DNA of 64,000 bases from Paraburkholderia diazotrophica (GTDB lineage Bacteria > Pseudomonadota > Gammaproteobacteria > Burkholderiales > Burkholderiaceae), in assembly GCF_900108945.1 (NCBI RefSeq), contig NZ_FNYE01000024.1, forward strand, positions 61,229-125,228, read 5' to 3'. The notes beneath the pieces are model-generated. The model made no database searches. It was not told where the DNA came from and saw only the letters and a program-made list of their open reading frames with translations. The position numbers were made by a program, and so were the translations under genes. Positions within the stretch are counted from its first letter, which is position 1, and each line of letters opens with the position of its first letter. Of this stretch, positions 7,604 through 15,782 are shown piece after piece.

Positions 7604-8891
7604 GTGAGTCGACGGATTCATGGGCAGGCTCGAGGCAGGTTTCGATGTGTTGCAGCAGACGTTGCGTGTGACGTTGGAGCTCGCGTTGCAGCGAGGCGCG
7701 CGAATCGCCCGTGACGAGCACGGTGCAGACGGGCTGCCCCGCTTCGATCCGCGTGCCCGCGTTCGGGATGTCGTGGCAGACGGGATCGACGTACAAGGTG
7801 TCGCTGAAGCGGCGCGTGACCGTGAACGCTTCGGGCGCGAACACGACCTGTTGTGCGACGCGGCATGACGGCGCACTTATCGGCGCATTCATCGGCGCAC
7901 TCGTCGGCCCATTCATGCGAGAGCCGGGCAGGCGATCATGCAGGCAGGCGTCGATGTGCGCGGCAAGCAGACCGCGCGGCCACGCGTCGCGCGCTGCGCG
8001 TTCGTACAACGCCATCGTCGACGAAGGCCGCGCGTTGACTTCGAGCACGCTGATGTCATCGCCGTCGAGCAGGAAATCGAGGCTATGAAGTCCGCGCAGA
8101 TTCGCGCGCGATGCGATCGAGCGCACGGCGAAGGCGATCTGTTCCGTCACGCGTGCGGGCAGATCGATCGGCCCGAGCGAACCCGCGTGCACATAGGGCA
8201 ACGCGCCGCTCGCGACGCAAAGCTGTTCCGCGTAGCCGACGATCGACGCGTCGCGCTGCGCGGCGATAAAGAGCGCCGACATCGAAAGCCCTGCGCTCTG
8301 TCGCTGGAAGTAGCCGGAAGAGTTGGCTTGCGCATCGGCGTTTGCATCTGCACTTGCCGCAGCGCGAATGTGCGTGCCACCGCAGCCGTCGGCCTGCTTG
8401 CGCAGCCAGCCTTCGGGCCGCTCGGGCCGCTCGAATGCCACGTCGGGATGCGCGATGCCCAGCTCGTCGAGCAGCGCGAAGAAGCGGCGCGGCTCGCGAA
8501 CGGCAGCGGCCGCGCGGGCATCGTTGCCGATCAGCCGGGGCAGTCGGGTCAGTCCCAGCGCGTGTTGCAGGAAGTCGATATGCGGTTCGAGCCCGCTGCC
8601 CGTCACAAAGCCGAGCAGACGCGGCAAGCGCGCGACACGCTCCAGCGCGGCCTGCAATTTGCCGCGATCGATCGACAGGCCTTGTCCGCCGATATCGATC
8701 CACAGTTTCGAGTAAAGGCGCGTATCGCGGTCGCCGAACAGATCGAGCGCGACCACCTGATAACCCGCATGCGCCGCCGACTGCGCGAGCATGCGCGCCG
8801 ACAGCCCCGCCACGGCGACGAACGGCGCGCCTTCACCCGGCCGCGCGCGCGGCTCGGCGAAGTGGCCGGCAGTCGTATACATCATGGACAT
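7596..8891 (-). CDS. Second ATP-grasp protein of the H4MPT cluster
   Basis: A 431-residue protein with a Rossmann-like N-terminus (FVAVAGLSARMLAQSA), an ATP-grasp core containing WLRKQADGCGGTHI and the metal-binding strand HSLDFLLDGDDISVLEVNARP. The Glu-x-Asn of this strand is the usual ATP-grasp magnesium ligand pair. The C-terminal 100 residues form a separate domain beginning at about QQVVFAPEAFTVTR. It belongs to the carboligase-like ATP-grasp proteins found in bacterial methanopterin clusters, whose substrate is unknown. A 12-bp repeat encoding a Ser-Ala-Pro-Met-Asn type linker lies between core and C-terminal domain. It starts 19 bp after mtdB and overlaps mch, so it sits in the middle of one operon. 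Confidence 0.85.
   Translation of the reverse strand: MSMMYTTAGHFAEPRARPGEGAPFVAVAGLSARMLAQSAAHAGYQVVALDLFGDRDTRLYSKLWIDIGGQGLSIDRGKLQAALERVARLPRLLGFVTGSGLEPHIDFLQHALGLTRLPRLIGNDARAAAAVREPRRFFALLDELGIAHPDVAFERPERPEGWLRKQADGCGGTHIRAAASADANADAQANSSGYFQRQSAGLSMSALFIAAQRDASIVGYAEQLCVASGALPYVHAGSLGPIDLPARVTEQIAFAVRSIASRANLRGLHSLDFLLDGDDISVLEVNARPSSTMALYERAARDAWPRGLLAAHIDACLHDRLPGSRMNGPTSAPMNAPISAPSCRVAQQVVFAPEAFTVTRRFSDTLYVDPVCHDIPNAGTRIEAGQPVCTVLVTGDSRASLQRELQRHTQRLLQHIETCLEPAHESVDSHG
7867..7914. repeat. Degenerate 12-bp tandem repeat inside the ATP-grasp gene
   Basis: Four imperfect 12-bp units, of the type CGCATTCATCGG, encode the linker read as NGPTSAPMNAPISAPS on the minus strand. Unit length is a multiple of three, so copy-number change would not break the frame. 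Confidence 0.6.
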
Positions 8892-8910
8892 CGCCTCGCC
8901 CCTCTGCGCG

Positions 8911-9840
8911 CTAGCTGCGCTCGGCGACGACGGCGCGCGCTTCGTCGAACGCTTCCGTGAAGCCCAGATAGGCCGGCTTGCCGGCCGTGCGCATCCGCGT
9001 GAACAGCCGATGCTCGACCTGGTACTTCACGTTGCCGATCGCAAGCGCGCCGATGCCGATCGCGTCTGGCCGCGCGGCACCCGCGAGCGGCTTGCCGTCG
9101 TCCATCACGTTCACGCCCGCGATGCCTTCGGGCGGCACCGCGTTGACGTCGGCGGCGACGAGGAGGCGCTGAGCGTGCGCGAGATCGGCGGCGCTTACGA
9201 CCTGCACGCCCGCCGTCGCCGTCGCGAAGACGATATCGGCGCGCGTGAGCGCGGCATGCAGCGTATCGGGCGTGCTCGTGCCGACGCCCGTCGTCTTGAT
9301 GCCGAAGCGTTCGTCGACGTCATGGCTCGCGCGTTCGGCGCGCGCCGCATCGGAATGGCTCGCGATCGTGACATGCGCGCCGAGCGTCGCCGCGATGGCC
9401 GCCGTGATCCGTCCGACGGCGCCCGTGCCGCCGAGTATCAGCACCTGCTTGTCCTTCAGTTCTTCGCCGTACTGCGCTTTCAGATGACATTCGACCAGTG
9501 CGACGAGCGCCGCCGATGTCGTATACGCGCCGCTCGGATCGGCGAACACGGAGACTTCGAACGGCGGCACCATCGCTTCGCGCGCGCGGTCGAGCATGTC
9601 GGCGGCGAGCATCACGTCGCGTCCGCCGATGAAGATGCCCGTGCGCGACACGCCTTTCGGGCCGCGCGAGAAGATCGCATCCTGTGTCAGCTGCACGACG
9701 TTGCGCACGTCGACCTCGCAGTACGGCACGAGAATCTGATAACCGGCATCGGCGGCCATGTTGACGTCGAACGGACTCATCTGTGGCGTCGGCGTGAACA
9801 TGTGCAGGATGTAGGGCCTTTCAGTGGTGGTTGTGGACAT
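8911..9840 (-). CDS. mtdB: NAD(P)-dependent methylenetetrahydromethanopterin dehydrogenase
   Basis: MtdB (309 aa) oxidises methylene-H4MPT to methenyl-H4MPT with NAD(P). The N-terminal half contains YILHMFTPTPQMSPFDVNMA and ISRGPKG-type segments typical of the family (here IFSRGPKGVSRTGIFIGG). The Rossmann dinucleotide loop is LILGGTGAVGR at about residue 152. The C-terminal segment GVNVMDDGKPL and GALAIGNVKYQVEHRLF are also characteristic. It is separated by about 146 bp from mptG upstream and 19 bp from the ATP-grasp gene downstream, all on the minus strand. No mtdA-like second dehydrogenase is in the window. Assignment as MtdB rather than MtdA follows from the context of other H4MPT genes. 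Confidence 0.95.
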   Translation of the reverse strand: MSTTTTERPYILHMFTPTPQMSPFDVNMAADAGYQILVPYCEVDVRNVVQLTQDAIFSRGPKGVSRTGIFIGGRDVMLAADMLDRAREAMVPPFEVSVFADPSGAYTTSAALVALVECHLKAQYGEELKDKQVLILGGTGAVGRITAAIAATLGAHVTIASHSDAARAERASHDVDERFGIKTTGVGTSTPDTLHAALTRADIVFATATAGVQVVSAADLAHAQRLLVAADVNAVPPEGIAGVNVMDDGKPLAGAARPDAIGIGALAIGNVKYQVEHRLFTRMRTAGKPAYLGFTEAFDEARAVVAERS

Positions 9841-9957
9841 GGCGTGGGCTCATTGGGGGTAGTCGGTAGCGGGGCGTGCGCGACCCGTCGGGACACGCAG
9901 ATTCGATCCGGCGGCGCGGGCGGCGATTCGGGCTGAACGGGCTGATCCCCGTTGATT

Positions 9958-9993
9958 GGCGCTCATCGGGTGGCTCATCGGGCGACTCATCGG
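9958..9993. repeat. Three 12-bp tandem repeats at the 3' end of mptG
   Basis: Units 9958-9969, 9970-9981 and 9982-9993 share the core CTCATCGG with different 4-nt prefixes. The third unit overlaps the mptG stop codon. The motif resembles the 12-bp repeat inside the nearby ATP-grasp gene. Confidence 0.6.
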
Positions 9994-11063
9994 ACGTCGA
10001 GGCCGAAGTGCGGCTGCTGGACGGCATAGAAGCGCGCGCCGTAATTGCGACCGCGCGTGACCGAGCACACGATGCCCGAAAACACGCGCGTCGCCGCGCG
10101 CGCGGCGGCGAGCGCCTCGTCGGCGCGCTGCGGGCTTTGCACGAACGCGAAGCCCGTCGGCCCCCACGAGCTTTGTCCGATGCCCGCCGTCTGGTTCGCG
10201 CCGATCGCCTGCAACGCGGCCGCGACGGCGGGACTCGAATACACGCCGCCTTGCACGGGCGCGAAGTACTCGCCGATCGACTGCTGGATCGCGCTGACGC
10301 CCGCTGCGAACGAATCGAAATCGCCTTGCGCCATGCCGGGCAGCACGCGCATCAGCAACTGGTGGCACACGTGCGCGGCGAGCTCCTGCGGGAAGGGCGG
10401 CAACGCAGCGAGGCCGCGCCGCTCGTCTTCGCCGTGCAGGCCTTCGCGCGTGGTGTCGTCGATCAATACGATGCGCCAGTCGTCGGGAAAGGGCTGGCGC
10501 GCGAGCAGCGGCGGCAGCATCGCGGCGCGGGACGCGGACGGTCCCGGATCTGCGCCGCTGCGCGATGCCGCGCGGCCTGGACCGCCATCGACGATCAGCC
10601 CGCCGTGATCGAAGCCGAGCACGCCGATGCCGGAACGCGCGCCGCGGCCGAGCCGCTGCGCGAGTTCCGCGCTCGTCGCGTCGATGCCCGCGAGACGCGC
10701 ATACGCCGTCGCGACCGCGAGCGCGAGTTGCGTGCCCGAGCCGACGCCGCAATGGGCGCGCGCGGCCTGTTCCACTGCGATGGAAACGGGCGGCCCGCCG
10801 TATGCGTCGTGCAGCAGCGCCAGGTAGCGCTCGATGCGCTCGCGCTGCGCGGGCGTGGGCTCGCCTTCGATGAGCCGGTCGTCGTCGGCGTGCCGCGCGG
10901 TGACACGCGTGCAGCAGCCTTCGATCACGACGCCGACGCTGCCGAACGCGCGTCCGAGCGATGCGCCCGGATCGAGAAAGCCCAGGTGCAGGCGGCCGGG
11001 CGCTTCGACGGTGATCGCAGAGAGGGCCGGCAAGGCCGACGTGCGTTCGGATGACATCCGCAT
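9987..11063 (-). CDS. mptG: Beta-ribofuranosylaminobenzene 5'-phosphate synthase
   Basis: MptG (358 aa) condenses p-aminobenzoate with phosphoribosyl pyrophosphate, the first committed step of methanopterin synthesis, and is the usual genetic marker of the pathway. It is a GHMP-kinase-fold protein. Visible segments are VEAPGRLHLGFLDPGASLGR near the N-terminus, the glycine-rich loop AHCGVGSGTQLALAVATAYAR, GARSGIGVLGFDHGGLIVDGG and SSWGPTGFAFV. The ATG at 11063 is preceded by AAGGA at good spacing; an ATG at 11057 is an alternative. The frame extends upstream to 11123, but the added residues do not resemble the family. It lies first in the close-packed minus-strand block, followed by mtdB. Confidence 0.93.
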   Translation of the reverse strand: MRMSSERTSALPALSAITVEAPGRLHLGFLDPGASLGRAFGSVGVVIEGCCTRVTARHADDDRLIEGEPTPAQRERIERYLALLHDAYGGPPVSIAVEQAARAHCGVGSGTQLALAVATAYARLAGIDATSAELAQRLGRGARSGIGVLGFDHGGLIVDGGPGRAASRSGADPGPSASRAAMLPPLLARQPFPDDWRIVLIDDTTREGLHGEDERRGLAALPPFPQELAAHVCHQLLMRVLPGMAQGDFDSFAAGVSAIQQSIGEYFAPVQGGVYSSPAVAAALQAIGANQTAGIGQSSWGPTGFAFVQSPQRADEALAAARAATRVFSGIVCSVTRGRNYGARFYAVQQPHFGLDVR

Positions 11064-11519
11064 GCGAAAGTCCTTGTCGAATGGGGTGTGCGTGGGACGG
11101 CCAGACGAGCCGGGGCGTTCCATCGTCAGGCAAGAGCCGTACCACTGACGATTGGGCGCGGATCGGCGTGGGCCTCGACGCCTTTCAGCGGGGCGGGGCG
11201 GCCGTATCGCGCGTCACATCGCAACGGCATCGCGCGCGGCCAGCGACGTGCTCGCAGCGACATCGCGTGTCGAATGCGGTACAGCGCTGACACAGCCGCG
11301 ATACACGCTCGATACAGCAAGCCGCGACACAGCCGCCATACACGCGCGACACAGCAAGCAGTGAAGAGCAAGCCGCGACGCAGACGCAGCGCCGCGGCGC
11401 TGCGCCGATCGCGGCACGGCCTGTCACACGCGGCTCGCCGCAAAACGGCAGCGTCGCGCTTCACGCGCGTGGCCGCAGGACCGCGCGCGCTGTTCTCGCC
11501 GCGTCGACTCTTTAACGCT
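11064..11519. other. Intergenic region between pcd and mptG
   Basis: A 456-bp stretch with skewed, repeat-rich composition and no convincing gene. It contains two 31-nt direct repeats at 11291-11358 and many CGACACAGC-type fragments. It probably holds the promoter for the mptG-mtdB-mch block, but I could not identify -35/-10 or -24/-12 elements. Confidence 0.5.
11291..11358. repeat. Two 31-nt imperfect direct repeats upstream of mptG
   Basis: Copies at 11291-11321 and 11328-11358 differ at three of 31 positions and have a 37-bp period. Both begin CACAGCCGC and end ACAGCAAG. They lie about 230-300 bp upstream of the mptG start in the only long gap of the minus-strand block. Confidence 0.7.
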
Positions 11520-11906
11520 TCAGCTCTTCGGCGCGTCGTACTTGATATAGCGGAAACGCTGATCGTCCGACGGCGTGCCTTCGAGCGGACCGCCTTCCTT
11601 GCCCGGCTGCCACTGGATCACTTCCTCGATCTTGCGGGCGAGCGCGAAGTCCTTGTCCGTGATGCCCTTCGCCGTGTGCGTCTTCAGCTTCACGATGACG
11701 AACGCATACGACACCGTCAGATCCGGGTGATGCCACGCGGCCTCGGCGAGGTGGCCGACCGCGTTGACCACCATCAGCGTGCCTTTCCAGCTTTCCGTGC
11801 GGTACTTGCGCCGCAGCCAGCCGTCTTCCAGATACCAGTGCTGCAACGGGCCTTCGAGCCTCTTCTGGATGTCCTCGTCGGAATACACCTGTTCGCTTTG
11901 CGTCAT
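11520..11906 (-). CDS. Pterin-4a-carbinolamine dehydratase family protein
   Basis: A 128-residue PCD/DCoH-like protein. The family motif region is GHLAEAAWHHPDLTVSYAFV, containing the His-His pair and Pro-Asp, followed by VIVKLKTHTAKGITDKDFALA. Classical PCD dehydrates 4a-hydroxytetrahydrobiopterin. PCD homologues recur in bacterial H4MPT clusters, where they may act on a pterin intermediate or repair oxidised cofactor. The N-terminal half carries an extra segment around YLEDGWLRRKYRTESWK compared with the shortest family members. A GGAGG ribosome site precedes the ATG. It is divergent from xoxF, with a 396-bp shared upstream region, and lies upstream of mptG on the same strand. Its exact reaction here is inferred. 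Confidence 0.87.
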   Translation of the reverse strand: MTQSEQVYSDEDIQKRLEGPLQHWYLEDGWLRRKYRTESWKGTLMVVNAVGHLAEAAWHHPDLTVSYAFVIVKLKTHTAKGITDKDFALARKIEEVIQWQPGKEGGPLEGTPSDDQRFRYIKYDAPKS

Positions 11907-12302
11907 GGCGGACCTCCGCTCGTGTCATGTGATGGATCTCGCATATGGAAGCTTAGTGCCGATGGCGATTCGGTGCCGGCCTGCGTTTCGAAGCAAAGCC
12001 GATTGCAATCCGCTGACATGCGCCCCCGCCGTGCCATGGATTGTTTGCGTATCTGACACAGTATGTCTCGCCGTCGCTTGCGAAGCGGAACACGTTGACG
12101 CCACAACCCCACGTAGCGGCGCGCGATTGGCGTGCGATTGCGACCGGCATGGAATATGCGATCCGCCGTCATACGCATGAGCCGGGCAATGGACCTGGCC
12201 CAGCACAAGGCGTTACCTGCATCCAGAGGCGCGGCTGGAGCGACCCGGTAGCGTGTCATCGGTAACTGGACGGTTTAACCAGTACATCATTCTGGAGGAG
12301 AC
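11907..12302. promoter_or_regulatory. Shared promoter region between pcd and xoxF
   Basis: This 396-bp divergent region must drive xoxF and probably the minus-strand H4MPT block. A short dyad ACTGG-N9-CCAGT lies at 12265-12283, just upstream of the xoxF ribosome site GGAGGA. A sigma-54-like string TGGCGTGCGATTGC near 12128 has one base too few between the GG and GC elements, so I do not call it. Confidence 0.5.
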
Positions 12303-14120
12303 ATGAACGTACGCACCCTGGTTCTAGGACTGGCGGTGTTGGTTGCGACGGCGCTGAACTCGTTCCTGGCTTATGCCGATCCGCAACTGGACTCGCTGCT
12401 CAAGAACCCCTCGAATTGGGCGTCGCAGGCAGGTGACTATGCGAATCACCGGTACAGCCCGCTCAAGCAGATCAACGAAAGCAATGTCGGCAAACTCCAG
12501 GTCGCCTGGACGATGTCGACGGGTGTGCTGCGCGGTCACGAAGGCTCGCCTCTCGTGATCGGCGACACGATGTATATCCACTCACCGTTCCCCAACAAGG
12601 TCATCGCGATCAGCCTGAAGGATCAGACCTTCCTGTGGCAGTACGAGCCGAAGCAGGACTCGGCCGTGATCTCCGTGATGTGCTGCGATACCGTCAACCG
12701 CGGGCTCGCGTACGGCGACGGCAAGATCTTCCTGCAACAGGCGGATACGACGCTCGTCGCGCTGAACGCGAAGACGGGCGAAGTCGTCTGGAAAGCGCAG
12801 AACGGCAATCCGAAGGCGGGTGAAACCAACACCAACGCGCCGCATGTATTCGGCGACAAGGTGTTGACGGGCATCTCCGGCGGCGAGTTCGGCGTGCGGG
12901 GGCGTCTGATCGCCTATGACATCAAGACGGGCAAGCAGGCGTGGATGGCCTACAGCACGGGCCCCGACAACGAGATGCTGCTCGATCCGCAGCAGACGAT
13001 GACCTGGGCCGACGGCAAGCTGCAGCCGGTGGGCGCGGACTCGTCGATCAAGAGCTGGAAGGGCGATCAGTGGAAGCTCGGCGGCGGCACCACGTGGGGC
13101 TGGTACGCGTGGGACCCGAAGCTGAATCTGATCTACTACGGCACGGGCAATCCGGGCACGTGGAATCCGACGCAGCGTCCCGGCGACAACAAGTGGTCGA
13201 TGTCGATCTTCGCGCGTGACCTGAATACGGGCAAGGCGAAGTGGGTTTATCAGATGACGCCGCACGACGAGTGGGACTATGACGGCGTCAACGAAATGAT
13301 CCTCGCGGACATCCCCGTGAACGGCAAGAAGACGCCTGCGATCGTGCACTTCGACCGCAACGGCTTCGGCTACACGCTCAATCGCGAGACAGGCGAGCTT
13401 CTGGTTGCGCAGAAGTACGACCCGGCCGTGAACTGGGCGGATAGCGTCGACGTGAAGAGCGGTCTGCCCATCCGCAACGCAACTTACTCGACGCAGAAGG
13501 CGGGCCCCGATCACAACGTGAAGGGCATCTGCCCGGCAGCATTGGGTTCGAAGGACGAGCAGCCGGCGGCGTTCGATCCGACGTCGAGTCTGTTCCTCGT
13601 GCCGACGAATCACGTGTGCATGGACTATGAGCCGTTCGACGTCGATTACGTGTCGGGACAACCCTATGTCGGCGCAACGCTGTCGATGTATCCCGGTCCT
13701 AACGAAAACGGCGCGATGGGCAATTTCATCGCGTGGGATGCGTCGAAGGGCAAGATCGTCTGGTCGAAGCCGGAACGGTTCTCGGTGTGGTCGGGCGCGC
13801 TGGCGACGGCGGGCGGCATCGCTTTCTACGGCACGCTGGAAGGCTACATCAAGGCAGTTCGGATCAAGGACGGCAAGGAGCTGTGGAAGTTCAAGACGCC
13901 GTCGGGGATCATCGGCAACGTGTTCACGTACCAGTATCAGGGCAAGCAGTTCATCGGCGTGTACTCGGGCATCGGCGGCTGGGCGGGCATCGGCATGGCA
14001 GCCGGCCTGCAGAAGTCGACGGAAGGCCTGGGCGCTGTCGGTGGCTACCGCGAACTGGCCAAGTACACGGCGCTCGGCGGCACGCTGTTCGTGTTCGCCA
14101 TTCCGGGCGAAAAGGGTTGA
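12303..14120 (+). CDS. xoxF: Lanthanide-dependent PQQ methanol dehydrogenase XoxF
   Basis: A 605-residue periplasmic quinoprotein that oxidises methanol, and possibly formaldehyde, using PQQ and a lanthanide. A signal peptide occupies about residues 1-25 (ending FLAYA). The eight-bladed propeller carries the vicinal disulfide Cys127-Cys128 in VMCCDTVNRG. Predicted metal ligands are Glu195 (GGEFG), Asn283 (TGNPGTW) and Asp325. The extra Asp327 in the segment HDEWDYDGVNE is the signature of lanthanide enzymes; calcium MxaF enzymes have Ala there. A GGAGGA site precedes the ATG. xoxG and xoxJ follow on the same strand, completing the usual set. No mxaF, small beta subunit or pqq biosynthesis genes are in the window. 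Length and motifs are as expected for the XoxF family. Confidence 0.97.
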   Translation: MNVRTLVLGLAVLVATALNSFLAYADPQLDSLLKNPSNWASQAGDYANHRYSPLKQINESNVGKLQVAWTMSTGVLRGHEGSPLVIGDTMYIHSPFPNKVIAISLKDQTFLWQYEPKQDSAVISVMCCDTVNRGLAYGDGKIFLQQADTTLVALNAKTGEVVWKAQNGNPKAGETNTNAPHVFGDKVLTGISGGEFGVRGRLIAYDIKTGKQAWMAYSTGPDNEMLLDPQQTMTWADGKLQPVGADSSIKSWKGDQWKLGGGTTWGWYAWDPKLNLIYYGTGNPGTWNPTQRPGDNKWSMSIFARDLNTGKAKWVYQMTPHDEWDYDGVNEMILADIPVNGKKTPAIVHFDRNGFGYTLNRETGELLVAQKYDPAVNWADSVDVKSGLPIRNATYSTQKAGPDHNVKGICPAALGSKDEQPAAFDPTSSLFLVPTNHVCMDYEPFDVDYVSGQPYVGATLSMYPGPNENGAMGNFIAWDASKGKIVWSKPERFSVWSGALATAGGIAFYGTLEGYIKAVRIKDGKELWKFKTPSGIIGNVFTYQYQGKQFIGVYSGIGGWAGIGMAAGLQKSTEGLGAVGGYRELAKYTALGGTLFVFAIPGEKG

Positions 14121-14175
14121 TCAGAGGGTTGATCAGAGTTGACCCGAAGGTGGTTTCGCAGCAGCAGTGACGTAG

Positions 14176-14202
14176 CCGAAGACGCCCGCATGCGGTCTTC
14201 GG
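14176..14202. promoter_or_regulatory. First hairpin in the xoxF-xoxG spacer
   Basis: Arms CCGAAGAC (14176-14183) and GTCTTCGG (14195-14202) flank an 11-nt segment that is itself nearly palindromic. No U-run follows, so it is more likely an mRNA stabiliser or attenuator than a full terminator. Confidence 0.5.
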
Positions 14203-14225
14203 CTTCGATGAAGACTCGAGGCGGC

Positions 14226-14260
14226 GCCGGCGACGCGTCGAACGCAGACGCGTCGCCGGC
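14226..14260. promoter_or_regulatory. Second, perfect 14-bp hairpin in the xoxF-xoxG spacer
   Basis: Arms at 14226-14239 and 14247-14260 are exact reverse complements with a 7-nt loop. It lies 81 bp before xoxG. Together with the first hairpin it may let xoxF message accumulate above xoxG message. Confidence 0.55.
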
Positions 14261-14341
14261 AGTCACCTTGCAGTCGCAGAGCAGGTTCAATCGAAAACAC
14301 GCAACGACGTTGCGTGAGACCAAAGTAAGGGAGACGAACGC

Positions 14342-14779
14342 ATGAAAGGCCGTGTTGTGCTGTCGCTTGCAGGTACGTTGCTGGGATTGGGCGCATTACC
14401 TGTCGTTATGACCAATAGCTGGGGGCAGTCGTCGGGCGCGCCTCAGGTCCAGCAGGTCGCCTACAAGGTCGTCGATGGCGACAAGGTCGACAACAATACC
14501 CTGTTGGGCTGGAAAACATGGCGTGCGCTTGCCTGTGAGCGCTGTCATGGCGCGAAGCAGGAGGGCCTCGTGGGCCCGTCGCTGATCGACGCGTTCAAGA
14601 CGCTCGACAAGAACGAATTTCACCGTACCGTATTCGGCGGACGTGTCGACAAGGGCATGCCCGACTTCAGTTCGAGCTCGATGATGCAGAAGAACTGGGA
14701 AAACCTCTACGCGTACCTGAAGGGCCGCTCCGACGGCAAGATCAAACCGGGCGATCTGCAGGCGATCGATGCAAAATGA
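14342..14779 (+). CDS. xoxG: Cytochrome c XoxG, electron acceptor of XoxF
   Basis: A 145-residue exported c-type cytochrome. The signal peptide covers about residues 1-29. The single haem site is CERCH at 65-69, and Met106 in RVDKGMPDF is the likely axial ligand. XoxG accepts electrons from PQQ of XoxF and passes them to a downstream cytochrome. The protein is shorter than MxaG-type cytochrome cL, as several XoxG proteins are. A GGGAGA ribosome site precedes the ATG. It follows xoxF by 221 bp with two hairpins between, and precedes xoxJ. The assignment relies on the CxxCH motif together with the xoxF-xoxJ context. Confidence 0.93.
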   Translation: MKGRVVLSLAGTLLGLGALPVVMTNSWGQSSGAPQVQQVAYKVVDGDKVDNNTLLGWKTWRALACERCHGAKQEGLVGPSLIDAFKTLDKNEFHRTVFGGRVDKGMPDFSSSSMMQKNWENLYAYLKGRSDGKIKPGDLQAIDAK

Positions 14780-14867
14780 GCTTCATGGCGTCACGTGATG
14801 CTACGTGACGCGCTTGCGTGAGTGACCGTATGCCGTGCATCGCATGACGCAAACCCGGGAGACCTCC

Positions 14868-15782
14868 ATGTCCGATCGCAGACGTTTAGCCGTCCATGTT
14901 GCCTGTGCCATGCTGACGCTATGCTGGGCCTGTGTCGGCGGGCCAGCCGCTCGCGCGCAGGGTGCGCCCGCGCCGGACCTGCCGAACAACGACGGCGCCG
15001 ACAAGGTGTTGCGCGTGTGCGCCGATCCGAACAACATGCCGCTCTCGAACGAGAAGGGCGAGGGCTACGAGAACAAGATCGCGGCCGCGATGGCCAAAGA
15101 CTTCGGCTACAAGCTCGAATACACGTATTTTCCGCAGCGCATGGGCTTCGTGCGGCATACGCTGCGCGAGAAGCTGCCCAACACCGAGCAGTTCAGATGC
15201 GACCTCGTGATCGGCGTGCCGCACGGCTACGACATGACGGCGACCACGCGGCCCTGGCTGCACTCGACGTATGCGATGGTGTTCCAGAAGCGCCCCGAGT
15301 TCGCGAACATCAACACGCCAACCGATCTGCTGAAGCTGCCGCCCGATCAGCTGAAGAAGTTGAAGCTCGGCATCTTCTCGCAGACGCCTGCTGTCGACTG
15401 GCTGCTGTCGAACAATCTGATCGACCAGGCTGTGTCGTATCGCGCGCAAAGCGGCGACCCGAACGCGTTTCCCGGCGAGATGATCCAGCGCGATCTGGTG
15501 CAGGGCAACGTCGACGTGGTGTTCGTCTGGGGGCCGATTGCGGGCTATTTCGCGAAGCAGGCGAGCGATCGCGTGAAGCTCGTGCCGTTCCCGCCGCAGC
15601 CGGGCATCCGCTTCGACTATGAAATTTCGATGGGCGTGCGCAACGGCGAGAAGGCATGGCACGACAAGATCGACCAGTGGATCGCCACGCATCAGAGCAA
15701 CATCGACAAGATTCTGACCAGCTACGACGTGCCGCTGCTGCCGCTGGCGAGCGCGCCCGTCGCAACGGACTCGCCGAAATGA
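14868..15782 (+). CDS. xoxJ: XoxJ periplasmic binding protein
   Basis: A 304-residue exported protein with the type-2 periplasmic binding fold (MxaJ/XoxJ family). The signal peptide is RRRLAVHVACAMLTLCWAC and following. The mature protein contains VLRVCADPNNMPLSNEKGEG, YTYFPQRMGFVRHTLR and CDLVIGVPHGYDMTATTRP, all characteristic of MxaJ/XoxJ. XoxJ is thought to help XoxF mature or activate, perhaps by binding the enzyme in its apo state. The ATG at 14868 has GGGAGA upstream. A GTG- or ATG-started extension from 14835 is less likely. The gene overlaps the next one as ATGA, indicating translational coupling. Confidence 0.93.
   Translation: MSDRRRLAVHVACAMLTLCWACVGGPAARAQGAPAPDLPNNDGADKVLRVCADPNNMPLSNEKGEGYENKIAAAMAKDFGYKLEYTYFPQRMGFVRHTLREKLPNTEQFRCDLVIGVPHGYDMTATTRPWLHSTYAMVFQKRPEFANINTPTDLLKLPPDQLKKLKLGIFSQTPAVDWLLSNNLIDQAVSYRAQSGDPNAFPGEMIQRDLVQGNVDVVFVWGPIAGYFAKQASDRVKLVPFPPQPGIRFDYEISMGVRNGEKAWHDKIDQWIATHQSNIDKILTSYDVPLLPLASAPVATDSPK

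Noticed and set aside
12041..12160. Possible sigma-54 promoter before xoxF
   Set aside because: The TGGC and TTGC elements near 12128 have nine rather than ten bases between the GG and GC dinucleotides, and there is no second supporting feature.
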